From assembly GCA_035714005.1 (NCBI GenBank), contig DASTMQ010000512.1, positions 1 through 15,771 of the forward strand: DNA of 15,771 nucleotides, read 5' to 3'. Position numbers and translations under genes: made by a program. Shown in pieces: positions 1 to 7,314 of the stretch; the first letter of the stretch is position 1; the number at the start of each line of letters is the position of its first letter. This DNA comes from AWTP1-13 sp035714005 (GTDB lineage Bacteria > Pseudomonadota > Alphaproteobacteria > Rhizobiales > Hyphomicrobiaceae). The notes under the pieces are model-generated. The model was not told the origin of the DNA, made no database searches, and saw nothing but the letters and a program-made list of their open reading frames with translations.

Positions 1-763
1 CTTGCTGCCGTCGGATGTGACCGGTGCGGAGATCTACGTGCAAACCGACAAGGGCGGCCAATTCCAGTTCGAGAAAGGTCCGATCTTCGCCAATCTCGTG
101 CTGGCCGACGAAATCAACCGCGCGCCCGCCAAGGTACAGTCGGCGCTGCTCGAAGCTATGGAGGAGCGCCAGGTCACCGTCGCCGGCAAAACTTACAAAC
201 TGCCCGACCTGTTCATGGTGCTCGCAACCGAGAATCCAATCGAACAGGAGGGTACCTACCCGCTGCCAGAGGCGCAGCTCGACCGCTTTCTGATGCACGT
301 CGTCATTACTTACCCCGACGCGGCGACGGAAGGTGAGATCATCAAACTCAACCGCGACGAGAACGCACAACGGCCACGGGCGCACGCGGCTGAACCGCCG
401 CCGGTGCCCCAGCAGGCCGTTTTCGAGGCGCGCGAGGAGGTCGACGGTATCTTCGTATCCGAGCTGGCGCAGCAATACATGGTTGACGTGGTCTATGCCA
501 CTCGCCTTCCCGACCGCTACGGCGAGCCGCTCAGCAAGTGGATCCAAGTCGGCGCCAGCCCTCGCGGCAGCCTGGCGCTCGACCGCTGCGCGCGCGCGCG
601 GGCCTGGTTGGACGGGCAGGAGTTCGTTACACCCGATCATATTCGCTCTGTCATGCACGACTGCTTGCGGCATCGGCTAATCCTTAGCTACGAGGCAATT
701 TCGCAGGGCGTCACCGCCGATCAGGTGATCGACAAGATTGCAGCCCTTGTTGCCGCCGCGTGA
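1..763 (+). CDS. moxR: MoxR-family AAA+ ATPase, 5' end missing
   Basis: This is the C-terminal 253 residues of a MoxR-type ATPase, a family of AAA+ chaperones that partner with von Willebrand factor A (VWA) proteins. Residues are numbered from the first whole codon at base 2. Walker B is LVLADEINR (31-39), sensor 1 is ATENP (74-78), the conserved EGTYPLPEAQLDRF block follows (82-95), and GASPR (183-187) carries the sensor 2 arginine before the helical lid. Walker A, expected roughly 80 residues upstream, lies outside the window, so the TTG at base 2 is not the true start. The stop is 8 bp before the DUF58 ATG, and five more Bat-type genes follow on the same strand. That context says it powers remodelling or assembly of a target together with the VWA proteins encoded downstream. 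The target is unknown. Family assignment is very secure. Confidence 0.96.
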   Translation, partial: LLPSDVTGAEIYVQTDKGGQFQFEKGPIFANLVLADEINRAPAKVQSALLEAMEERQVTVAGKTYKLPDLFMVLATENPIEQEGTYPLPEAQLDRFLMHVVITYPDAATEGEIIKLNRDENAQRPRAHAAEPPPVPQQAVFEAREEVDGIFVSELAQQYMVDVVYATRLPDRYGEPLSKWIQVGASPRGSLALDRCARARAWLDGQEFVTPDHIRSVMHDCLRHRLILSYEAISQGVTADQVIDKIAALVAAA

Positions 764-770
764 GAAACCG

Positions 771-1757
771 ATGGCCGACGCTACGTCGAAGACAGCCGGT
801 GTCTACGTCGATCTCGCGGACCTCATCGCCTGTGAGCAAAGAGCACACAAAGTCTCATTCCTGCCACGGCAGCCGGTGTATAGCCTCTTGTCCGGCCGTT
901 TTGCCTCGCGCATGCGCGGGCGCGGCCTGAACTTCGAGGAAATCAGGGACTATCGTAGCGGCGATGATGTCCGATCGATCGACTGGAAGGTGACGGCGCG
1001 ACTGCAAAGGCCGCATGTGCGCGTGTTCAATGAGGAACGTGATCGCCCGGCGCTGCTGCTGGTTGACCAGCGGCTCTCGATGTTCTTTGGCAGTAAGCAG
1101 TTGCTGAAATCGGTCGCGGCAGCGCAGGCCGCGGCGGTCGCTGCCTGGCGAGTCCTTGGCGGCGGCGACCGGGTTGGCGCCTTGGTGTTCAACGACCGCG
1201 AGATCGTCGAGGTAAAACCGCGGCGCAGTAGGCAAACCGTGCTGCGGATCCTCGCCGCCATCGCGGCGCAAAACCGGGCACTCGCGGTCGGCCGCGGCAT
1301 CGTCAGCACCGCGTCGATGCTCAATCGCGTGCTCGACCGGACGCGGCGCCTCGCCCGCCACGATGCTCTGGTGATCATCATCAGTGATTTCGACGGGGCT
1401 GACCAACAGACGCGCGGTGTGGTCGGCGCGCTGGCGCAACACAACGATGTCATTGCGTTACTGGTCCACGACCCGCTGCAGAGCGAACTACCCGCCTCGG
1501 CCAGCATGAGCGTGACCAACGGCGAACTGCAGATCCTGCTAGAAGTTGGCCGCGACAGTGTCCGCAAAAACATCGCCGCCTCCGTGCAACAGCGGCTGGC
1601 CGAGCTATTCGCTTGGACGCCCGAGCTTGGTATCCCCGTGCTGCCGCTGAGCGCCGCTGAGGATACGCCGCAACAGCTCCGTCGCCTGCTCGGCCGTTTG
1701 CCGATGCGGCAAGGGCGTGGCGGCATGCACGTGCCCGCGGAGGCAACCCGTGGCTAA
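771..1757 (+). CDS. DUF58 domain protein (MoxR/Bat operon)
   Basis: A 328-residue protein of the DUF58 family, almost always encoded directly after moxR. The family signature spans residues 40-95: LSGRFASRMRGRGLNFEEIRDY, a GDDVRSIDW motif (64-72), then a VRVFNEERDRP block. A degenerate VWA-like fold follows, with DQRLSM (99-104) where a metal-binding DxSxS would be; D99 and S103 are kept but the middle serine is arginine. There is no signal peptide and no clear membrane segment, so it probably acts in the cytoplasm or at the inner membrane face. I chose ATG 771, 8 bp after the moxR stop, over an in-frame TTG at 738 that would overlap moxR by 26 nt. The molecular role of DUF58 proteins is not established; partnership with MoxR is inferred from conserved gene order. 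Confidence 0.92.
   Translation: MADATSKTAGVYVDLADLIACEQRAHKVSFLPRQPVYSLLSGRFASRMRGRGLNFEEIRDYRSGDDVRSIDWKVTARLQRPHVRVFNEERDRPALLLVDQRLSMFFGSKQLLKSVAAAQAAAVAAWRVLGGGDRVGALVFNDREIVEVKPRRSRQTVLRILAAIAAQNRALAVGRGIVSTASMLNRVLDRTRRLARHDALVIIISDFDGADQQTRGVVGALAQHNDVIALLVHDPLQSELPASASMSVTNGELQILLEVGRDSVRKNIAASVQQRLAELFAWTPELGIPVLPLSAAEDTPQQLRRLLGRLPMRQGRGGMHVPAEATRG
1739..1743 (+). promoter_or_regulatory. Shine-Dalgarno GGAGG that fixes the DUF4381 start
   Basis: GGAGG lies six bases before the GTG at 1750. It supports that GTG rather than the in-frame ATG at 1717, which has no such site. The ribosome binding site lies inside the end of the DUF58 gene. Confidence 0.75.
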
Positions 1758-2241
1758 CGTCCCCCCAGACCCGGGCGACCCCGTCGCCGGCCTAATAGAT
1801 ATTCCGCTGCCGCCGTCGATCGGCCTCTGGCCCGAGACCTGGATATCGCGCATTACCGTGGCTGCTGCGCTGGTGGCCCTCGTTGTGTCGATGATATGGA
1901 TGGTGCATCGGCGATGGGTGAATCGATATCGACGCGAGGCGCTTGCCGAACTCGATCGCATTGTGCAACCCGTGAGCGATCCGGTTCAGCTTGCCCAAAA
2001 TCTGGCGGTGCTCGTTCGCCGCACGGCGCTGGCGGCTTTTCCGCGGGAGCGGGTGGCCCAGCTGACAGGACCGGCCTGGCTCGGCTTTCTCGATCGCAGC
2101 TATGGCGGGACGGAGTTTTCGCAAGGTGCCGGGCGAAGCCTGGAGATCGCGGCCTATCGGCCAGTGGGCTCGGCGCGAGACCGAGATCAACGGCTGCTAA
2201 TCGAGCTGGTCCGACGCTGGATCAAGGCGCACCATGCTTGA
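1750..2241 (+). CDS. DUF4381 single-span membrane protein
   Basis: A 163-residue protein matching the DUF4381 family, a small inner-membrane component of MoxR/VWA operons in proteobacteria. A short N-terminal stretch ends in the family-typical DIPLPPSIGLWPE. One transmembrane helix follows at about residues 32-51 (ISRITVAAALVALVVSMIWM), then a basic cytoplasmic region with YRREALAELDRI and a helical domain containing PGxxW-like GPAWLGFLD. The GTG start overlaps the DUF58 stop by 8 nt (GTGGCTAA) and has a good Shine-Dalgarno sequence; an upstream ATG at 1717 in the same frame is less likely. Its end overlaps the next start. It probably anchors or scaffolds the VWA partners at the membrane. That role is inference from context, since no activity is known for the family. 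Confidence 0.88.
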   Translation: MANVPPDPGDPVAGLIDIPLPPSIGLWPETWISRITVAAALVALVVSMIWMVHRRWVNRYRREALAELDRIVQPVSDPVQLAQNLAVLVRRTALAAFPRERVAQLTGPAWLGFLDRSYGGTEFSQGAGRSLEIAAYRPVGSARDRDQRLLIELVRRWIKAHHA

Positions 2242-3232
2242 GTTCGCGTGGCGCTGGGCGTTCGTGCTCCTGCCGCTGCCACTGTTGGCCTGGTGGCTAC
2301 TGCCGCCTTATCGCCAGCGCCAGGCGTCGGTGCAAGTGCCCTTCTTCGAGCGCTTGGCGACCGCGACCGGGCAGACGCCGCAACAGGGCGCCGTCATCCT
2401 GCGGCGCCGAGCCATGCAAATGCTGGTGGCCGCTCTGATTTGGGTGCTCACTGTCGTCGCGCTGGCACGTCCGCAGTGGGTTGGCGAGCCGGTGAGGCAC
2501 GAGACCTCCGCGCGCGATCTCATTCTCGCCGTCGACATTTCGGGTTCGATGGACCAGAACGACTTCCGCGCCGCCGACGGCCGGACGCTGAAGCGCCTCG
2601 ACGGCGTCAAGCGCATCCTTGGCGATTTCATCGGGCGGCGGCATGGCGACCGGGTCGGCCTCATCCTGTTCGGCAGCAAGGCTTACGTGCAGGTGCCATT
2701 CACGCAAGATCTTGCGACCGCCCGCGAATTGCTCGACCAGGCCAAGGTTGGCATGGCGGGGCAACAGACGGTGATTGGCGATTCGATCGGACTTGCGGTC
2801 AAGACCTTCGAGACCAGCAAGGCGCGCCAGAAGCTCATGATCCTACTGACAGACGGCAACGATACTGCCAGCCGCGTTCCGCCCGAGCATGCCGCCGACA
2901 TCGCCGGGCAAAGAGGGGTGGTCGTCCACACCATCGGCGTCGGCGACCCGAACGCAAGCGGTGACGATCGCGTCGATCTTGCCGTCCTGCAAACGGTGGC
3001 GCGCACGACGGGCGGTCAATTCTTCCGCGCCGAGGATGGCGCTGAGCTTGAGCAGATTTACGCTGCCATCGACAAGCTCGCGCCCGCGACGGTGGAGGTG
3101 CAATCGTGGCGCCCGAAGCTGCCGCTGTTCCCGTGGCCGTTGGGTGCCGCCGTCGTCCTGGCGCTTGTCGCGTGGCTTGTCCTGCTCGCCGGCGGCGGCC
3201 GGAAGCGCAAAAATTCGTTGCGCCATGCCTGA
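2234..3232 (+). CDS. batA: VWA-domain membrane protein, BatA-like
   Basis: A 332-residue BatA-type protein: two N-terminal transmembrane helices (about 7-24 and 61-79), a VWA domain (about 95-275) and a C-terminal helix (about 303-321). The metal ion-dependent adhesion site (MIDAS) is complete: DISGS (D101, S103, S105), T179 in QQTVIGDS, and D207 in LLTDGND. It should therefore bind a divalent cation and a protein ligand. In Bat systems such proteins are thought to act as substrate adaptors or scaffolds for the MoxR ATPase. The ATG overlaps the DUF4381 stop (ATGCTTGA), and the 3' end overlaps the next ATG in the same way, so translation is probably coupled. The symbol follows the Bacteroides aerotolerance nomenclature; the specific function in this organism is not known. 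Confidence 0.93.
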   Translation: MLEFAWRWAFVLLPLPLLAWWLLPPYRQRQASVQVPFFERLATATGQTPQQGAVILRRRAMQMLVAALIWVLTVVALARPQWVGEPVRHETSARDLILAVDISGSMDQNDFRAADGRTLKRLDGVKRILGDFIGRRHGDRVGLILFGSKAYVQVPFTQDLATARELLDQAKVGMAGQQTVIGDSIGLAVKTFETSKARQKLMILLTDGNDTASRVPPEHAADIAGQRGVVVHTIGVGDPNASGDDRVDLAVLQTVARTTGGQFFRAEDGAELEQIYAAIDKLAPATVEVQSWRPKLPLFPWPLGAAVVLALVAWLVLLAGGGRKRKNSLRHA

Positions 3233-4748
3233 GTCGCACGAAATTTCGTTTCATCTCTTGCGGCCGGTTTGGCTACTGGCCCTGCTACCCGTGCTGGCGA
3301 TCCTGATGCTCGTCTTGCGCCGCCAGCGCCCGGAGCTGCAATGGTCTGGGCTCATTGCCCCCCATCTCCTGCGCCATTTGCTTGTGAAGCCCGAGAGAAA
3401 GTGGCGCATTCAACCGGCTTATCTGGTCGCCACCGCGCTGGCCTTTGCCATCATCGCCTTGTCGGGGCCAAGCTGGCGGCGCGAACTGCCGCCATTTGTC
3501 GAGGACAAGGCGCCACTCATAATCGCGCTTGCGGTCAAGTCGTCGATGAGCGAACAGGATGTGCCTCCAACCCGCCTCGAACGTGCAAAGCAAAAGATTA
3601 GAGACCTGCTGGCCGCCCGCACCGGCGCGCGAACCGGCCTCATCGCCTATGCCGGCACGGCGCACCTGGTGATGCCGTTGACCGACGATCGATCCGTGCT
3701 CGAGCCATTTCTCGCCGCCCTTGCTCCCGATCTGATGCCGGCCGAGGGCAAGAACCTCGCGGCGGCCGTGGCACTGGCGGCGTCGTCTTTGGCAATGGAA
3801 TCGCTGCCTGGTACGATCCTCATCGTCGCCGACGACGTGAGCAGCCTTGAGGAGACACGGCTTCGAACGGCGGCCGGCCACAACGGGCTGGCGATTCTGA
3901 TCGTGATGCCATCGCGGACCGAGAGCTCGGAACTTGACGATGCGGTAACCGTCACCGTCGATGGCTCCGACCTGCGTGCGTTGGAGCGGCGCATCGACAG
4001 GCATTTCCAGACGGCCCGCACCGGCCAATTCGGCAGCCGTTGGCAGGATGAGGGCTATTGGCTGCTGCTGCCCGTGGCCTTGCTCTGTCTGTTGTGGTTT
4101 CGGCGCGGCACTACCGTGCAGTGGGCCGTGCTGCTCTTGACTATGCTTCACAATGGCCCGGTCGCCGCCCAGGATTCATCCGCGTTGCGCCATCTGTGGC
4201 TCACGCCCGACCAGCAGGGCCGGTTCGCTTTCGAGCGCGGCGACTATGCCGCGGCCAAGACGCTATTCGTCGATCCGATGTGGCGAGGAATAGCAGCCTA
4301 CCGGGGTTTCGATTTTCTAGCCGCTGCCGAGGCGTTTCAAGTCGTCGACACACCCGAGGGGCGCTTTGCGCTCGGCAATGCGCAGGCGCAGAACCATGCC
4401 TATCAGAAGGCCATCGAGGCCTATGACGAGGTACTCAAGGCGCAACCCGACAATAGCGCCGCAAGAACAAACCGCGCCATTGTGCTCTCCGCCTTGCAGA
4501 AGCAGGAGGAAAAGCGTCGCAAGCAGGAGGAGGGCGACAACGCACCCGAACAGAAGGCAGACGCGACGCGCATCGACCCGAAGCAGAAAGGCGGCAAGCG
4601 CCTTCGCATTACGCCAGAGGATCTGACCACCGCCGGCGCCGCCGAAGCCTGGATGCGCGAGCTGCAGACGTCGCCAGCCGATTTTCTGAAGCTGAAATTT
4701 GCCATTCAAGCCGGCTCACCATCGCCATTGCCGGGGGGTGGACGATGA
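3225..4748 (+). CDS. VWA-TPR membrane protein, BatB/BatC-like, with degenerate MIDAS
   Basis: A 507-residue protein combining the BatB and BatC roles. Transmembrane helices lie at about 11-31, 63-80 and 278-308, the last a hydrophobic pair around WFRRG. A VWA domain (about 97-255) is followed by tetratricopeptide-like repeats (about 330-425, clearest at HAYQKAIEAYDEVLKAQPDN) and a charged Lys/Glu/Gln-rich tail. The VWA domain keeps the fold signature DVPPTRLERAKQKI, but its MIDAS is eroded: A103, K105 and S107 replace D-x-S-x-S, and ADD (202-204) replaces the usual TDG. It probably does not bind metal normally. ATG 3225 overlaps the preceding stop (ATGCCTGA); an open frame extends back to 2889 but lies inside batA. 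By context it is a periplasm-facing partner of BatA. Confidence 0.9.
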   Translation: MPESHEISFHLLRPVWLLALLPVLAILMLVLRRQRPELQWSGLIAPHLLRHLLVKPERKWRIQPAYLVATALAFAIIALSGPSWRRELPPFVEDKAPLIIALAVKSSMSEQDVPPTRLERAKQKIRDLLAARTGARTGLIAYAGTAHLVMPLTDDRSVLEPFLAALAPDLMPAEGKNLAAAVALAASSLAMESLPGTILIVADDVSSLEETRLRTAAGHNGLAILIVMPSRTESSELDDAVTVTVDGSDLRALERRIDRHFQTARTGQFGSRWQDEGYWLLLPVALLCLLWFRRGTTVQWAVLLLTMLHNGPVAAQDSSALRHLWLTPDQQGRFAFERGDYAAAKTLFVDPMWRGIAAYRGFDFLAAAEAFQVVDTPEGRFALGNAQAQNHAYQKAIEAYDEVLKAQPDNSAARTNRAIVLSALQKQEEKRRKQEEGDNAPEQKADATRIDPKQKGGKRLRITPEDLTTAGAAEAWMRELQTSPADFLKLKFAIQAGSPSPLPGGGR

Positions 4749-6157
4749 GATGTGGCATCGGCTTCGCCTTTCTGCTCGTGCTAGCGACGCCGCTGACCGC
4801 GCGCGCGCAACTGCCCGCCGAGCCAAGGCAACCAGCAAGCCCGGAGCCAATTTTGCGCGTCAGCATCGACCCAGCGCGTGTGGTGGTCGGGCAGAAGACA
4901 ATACTTCGACTTGAGGTGCTGGCGCCGAACTACCTGACGCGGCCTCCCGCGCTACCTGAGTTCCAGGTTCGCAACGCCGTGACCCGTCGCCTGCAAAGCC
5001 TCAACCTGAACGAACGACACGATGACCTGACCTACGCCGGCGTACGGTTTGAGTTCGCGATCTACCCGCAGGAAGAAGGCACTTATGCCCTTGCCGAGCA
5101 AAGCATCTCGCTGACGTACGCGGCCGAGCCACCGCGCACGCGGCAAGCAATGTTGTCTCTGCCGCGCCTGGAGTTTTCGGCGTTTATTCCCGCGCCGGCC
5201 GCACAACTTGACCCCTTCCTGGCCGCGACCAGCCTCACAATCGAGCAGGCCGTTCACTACTCGTCCGACCCGCCGCGGGTCGGCGATTCGCTCACGCGTA
5301 CGATAAGCATCAGGGCGGATGGCCCACCATCCATGCTCCTGCCGCCTACGATTTTTGGCTCGCTCGATGGCTTGGCGCTCTACCCGGCGCAACCCGCGCT
5401 GCGAGACAGGGTCGATTCGCGTACCGCTGATGCCTCCGCAAGCCGCGTGGACGCGGCTACTTACATGTTGGAGAAGGCCGGCGATTATCTGCTGCCTGCG
5501 ATCGCATTAAGGTGGTGGAACTTGCGCACCGCAAGGATCGAAACCGCGCGGGTCGACACGATCGAGCTCCACGTTCTCGACGGCCCGGCCGTCACCGGCG
5601 TGGCTGCGGCAAGGCCGCACCGCGGGCAAGACTGGCATGGCTTGCTCGATTTCATCGTCGAGTACTGGGCCTTGCTGTTGCTAGGTCTCGGCGTGTTGCT
5701 GGCATCGCCTTGGCTGACGTCGCGTTTGCGACGAGCAATCATGCCTCGCGCGCGGCGCCGTCGCGACGCCGTTCTTGCCTCTGAAGCCTGGGCATTTGCG
5801 TGCTTGCTAGCGGCGGCCTGGCGTCCTCGCGCGAGCAGGGTCTATGTCGCACTCCTCAATTGGCTCGATCGCTTTGACCCGATTGCCCCGGACCATACGA
5901 TCAAAGCCTTGAAGGCCGCCGCGCGGGATCCCGCCCTCCAACAGCAGGTTGACGCGCTGGAACGGGATTTATTTGCCTCACGGGCCGGCTCGGGCCATTG
6001 GTCGGTGGTGCAGCTGCTTTTCGCACTCGGCAGGGCGCGACGGCGCTTACTGCGGCAAGCCTCGCGCAGGCCAGCTATCGGCGCCTTGCCCGAGCGGCTC
6101 AATCCCATCGCCACAGCGGTCGCGGCTCGTCACCCCGGGCGTCCGATTGCTCGCTAG
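4745..6157 (+). CDS. batD: BatD-like (oxygen tolerance family) membrane protein
   Basis: A 470-residue protein with a cleavable signal peptide (about 1-22, ending TARAQ), a large periplasmic region and one transmembrane helix at about 306-325, followed by the basic stretch RLRRAIMPRARRRR and a helical cytoplasmic tail. The N-terminal region contains a beta-rich block of BatD type (ILRVSIDPARVVVGQKTILR at 36-55, then YPQEEGTYAL), and a second beta-rich repeat-like block begins near 164 (LTIEQAVHYSSDPPRVGDSL). It is the last gene of the operon and starts at ATGA over the preceding stop. BatD proteins are thought to work in the periplasm with the VWA proteins; the mechanism is not settled. N-terminal sequence similarity is moderate, so the call also leans on gene order. 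Confidence 0.85.
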   Translation: MRCGIGFAFLLVLATPLTARAQLPAEPRQPASPEPILRVSIDPARVVVGQKTILRLEVLAPNYLTRPPALPEFQVRNAVTRRLQSLNLNERHDDLTYAGVRFEFAIYPQEEGTYALAEQSISLTYAAEPPRTRQAMLSLPRLEFSAFIPAPAAQLDPFLAATSLTIEQAVHYSSDPPRVGDSLTRTISIRADGPPSMLLPPTIFGSLDGLALYPAQPALRDRVDSRTADASASRVDAATYMLEKAGDYLLPAIALRWWNLRTARIETARVDTIELHVLDGPAVTGVAAARPHRGQDWHGLLDFIVEYWALLLLGLGVLLASPWLTSRLRRAIMPRARRRRDAVLASEAWAFACLLAAAWRPRASRVYVALLNWLDRFDPIAPDHTIKALKAAARDPALQQQVDALERDLFASRAGSGHWSVVQLLFALGRARRRLLRQASRRPAIGALPERLNPIATAVAARHPGRPIAR

Positions 6158-6367
6158 AGGCCGGCTGCGGTTGCCTTCGATCAGAGTCTTCGCAGGGATG
6201 CTGCCGGCGTCCATTCCTCTCGCGCTGCTTGATGCCCCATGCCCTTAGGTCATGGCCCGCCGCCTCGCCTCTCGCGGGTTGAGAGCCGCACGCCGGCGAC
6301 GTCAACAGCAAATTCAGCCTCTCACAATGTCACATGCGCGCACTCTCTCGAATCGCGAGCCGTGGGC
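6158..6367. other. Intergenic region between convergent batD and ankyrin gene
   Basis: I see no credible gene. A weak hairpin CTCTC/GAGAG (6269-6273 with 6281-6285) is present, but no T-run follows on either strand, so no terminator is called. Confidence 0.5.
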
Positions 6368-7006
6368 TCACCTGCTCCCAGCAGCTTCGAGGAGGCGCAA
6401 TATTTCTTGCTGCGCGGTTTTCGCCTCGGCTGATCCGCTACCACCGCGACCCGTGCTCCGAGTGGCAAGGCGCAGGGGCGTCGCGCCACTCTTGTTCTTG
6501 GCGTGCATATAGGCGCCACCGTCGAGGAGGGCCCTAACGGCAGCGGCACAACGCGTGCGCACGGCACGGTGCAAAGGGGTGACGCCGCTGTTATCCAAAG
6601 CATTTGGGTCGGCACCAGCCCCAACGAGGCAGGCGATAGTTGCAGCTTGCGCCCGCGGATTTGAGGCCCGCGAGCCCGGTACCCCATCGGCGGCGTAGTG
6701 GATGGGTTCGGCGCCGCGTCGATTGCTGGCGCGGACATCAGCGCCGAGGGCAATTAGATCCCCGACTATATCCTTTTGATAGGCGGCCGCGGCGATGTGC
6801 AGCGCGGTATCGCCGGCGTAGACGTAGTGTGCGATCGCATGCAGATAGTGTGCTTGCGCTGCCTGACGGGTTGCGCCGTCTACCGCGCGCTCGCACGCCA
6901 ACCCGGGCGACCTCGCCAACATCTTGGCGACAGCCGCCTTATCTCCAGCGGCGATCGCGCGCAGGAGTGCCCGGAGTGGCCAATCACGGCGATCGGCGCG
7001 CCTCAT
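6368..7006 (-). CDS. Ankyrin-repeat protein
   Basis: A 212-residue protein made almost wholly of ankyrin repeats. A degenerate first repeat lies at about 11-42, followed by clear ones at 64-96 (GDTALHIAAAAYQKDIVGDLIALGADV), 97-139 (with a 7-10 residue insertion, ending VGAGADPNALDNS), 140-172 (GVTPLHRAVRTRC, then LLDGGAYMHAKN) and a C-terminal cap at 173-209. There is no signal peptide or membrane helix, so it is probably a cytoplasmic protein-binding module; the partner is unknown. The ATG at 7006 begins a basic stretch (MRRADRRDW). A possible 29-residue membrane peptide gene lies 31 bp upstream on the same strand. It converges with the Bat operon and is unlikely to belong to it. Confidence 0.87.
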   Translation of the reverse strand: MRRADRRDWPLRALLRAIAAGDKAAVAKMLARSPGLACERAVDGATRQAAQAHYLHAIAHYVYAGDTALHIAAAAYQKDIVGDLIALGADVRASNRRGAEPIHYAADGVPGSRASNPRAQAATIACLVGAGADPNALDNSGVTPLHRAVRTRCAAAVRALLDGGAYMHAKNKSGATPLRLATRSTGRGGSGSAEAKTAQQEILRLLEAAGSR

Positions 7007-7031
7007 TTTGTTGCCACGGCTCCAAAGCTAG

Positions 7032-7050
7032 CCCGCGTCATTTACGCGGG
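7032..7050. repeat. Perfect 7-bp hairpin (CCCGCGT / ACGCGGG)
   Basis: The arms at 7032-7038 and 7044-7050 flank a 5-nt loop. It overlaps the stop of the small upstream minus-strand ORF and lies 25 bp before the ankyrin start. No T-run follows on either strand. Confidence 0.5.
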
Positions 7051-7127
7051 TTGTGCATCCTCGCAGCCGCCAAGCCGAGCGCGAGCAAGCAAACCGGAAA
7101 TGTGACGATCGATATCGTCATGGCCAT
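7038..7127 (-). CDS. Possible 29-residue membrane peptide
   Basis: A short frame, MAMTISIVTFPVCLLALGLA followed by nine residues ending HNPRK, reads as a single hydrophobic helix (about residues 4-21) followed by a basic tail, the usual form of a bacterial small membrane protein. It ends 31 bp before the ankyrin gene on the same strand, so the two could be co-transcribed. The weak points are real: there is no strong Shine-Dalgarno sequence before ATG 7127, a second in-frame ATG lies two codons on at 7121, and a hydrophobic stretch of this length can occur by chance. I do not recognise a family. Confidence 0.35.
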   Translation of the reverse strand: MAMTISIVTFPVCLLALGLAAARMHNPRK

Positions 7128-7302
7128 GGCAAAGGTTGGTCACCGCCAGCCCTCCTCGTCAAGAAGGCCAATTTCCGCCCGCCATCGCCCGCGCCAATGT
7201 AGCGCTTGAGGCTGATCGCGGCACATTAAACTTGACTTATTTTGTATAGAATACTCCCATGTCCTCGCCTTCCGCGCCTCGGGGCGTTGCCGCCGCGACA
7301 TT

Positions 7303-7307
7303 GGAGA
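7303..7307 (+). promoter_or_regulatory. Shine-Dalgarno GGAGA for the DUF2325 gene
   Basis: GGAGA lies seven bases before ATG 7315 and fixes this as the start. Confidence 0.65.
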
Positions 7308-7314
7308 ACAGCTC

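Noticed and set aside
855..1442. Long minus-strand open frames opposite the DUF58 gene
   Set aside because: They are shadows of a clear plus-strand gene in GC-rich DNA; the translations are Arg-rich without domains.
7232..7252. TTGACT followed by TATAGAAT upstream of the DUF2325 gene as a promoter or FNR box
   Set aside because: The spacing between the two hexamers is only 7-9 bp, far too short for a promoter, and the sequence does not match TTGAT-N4-ATCAA.
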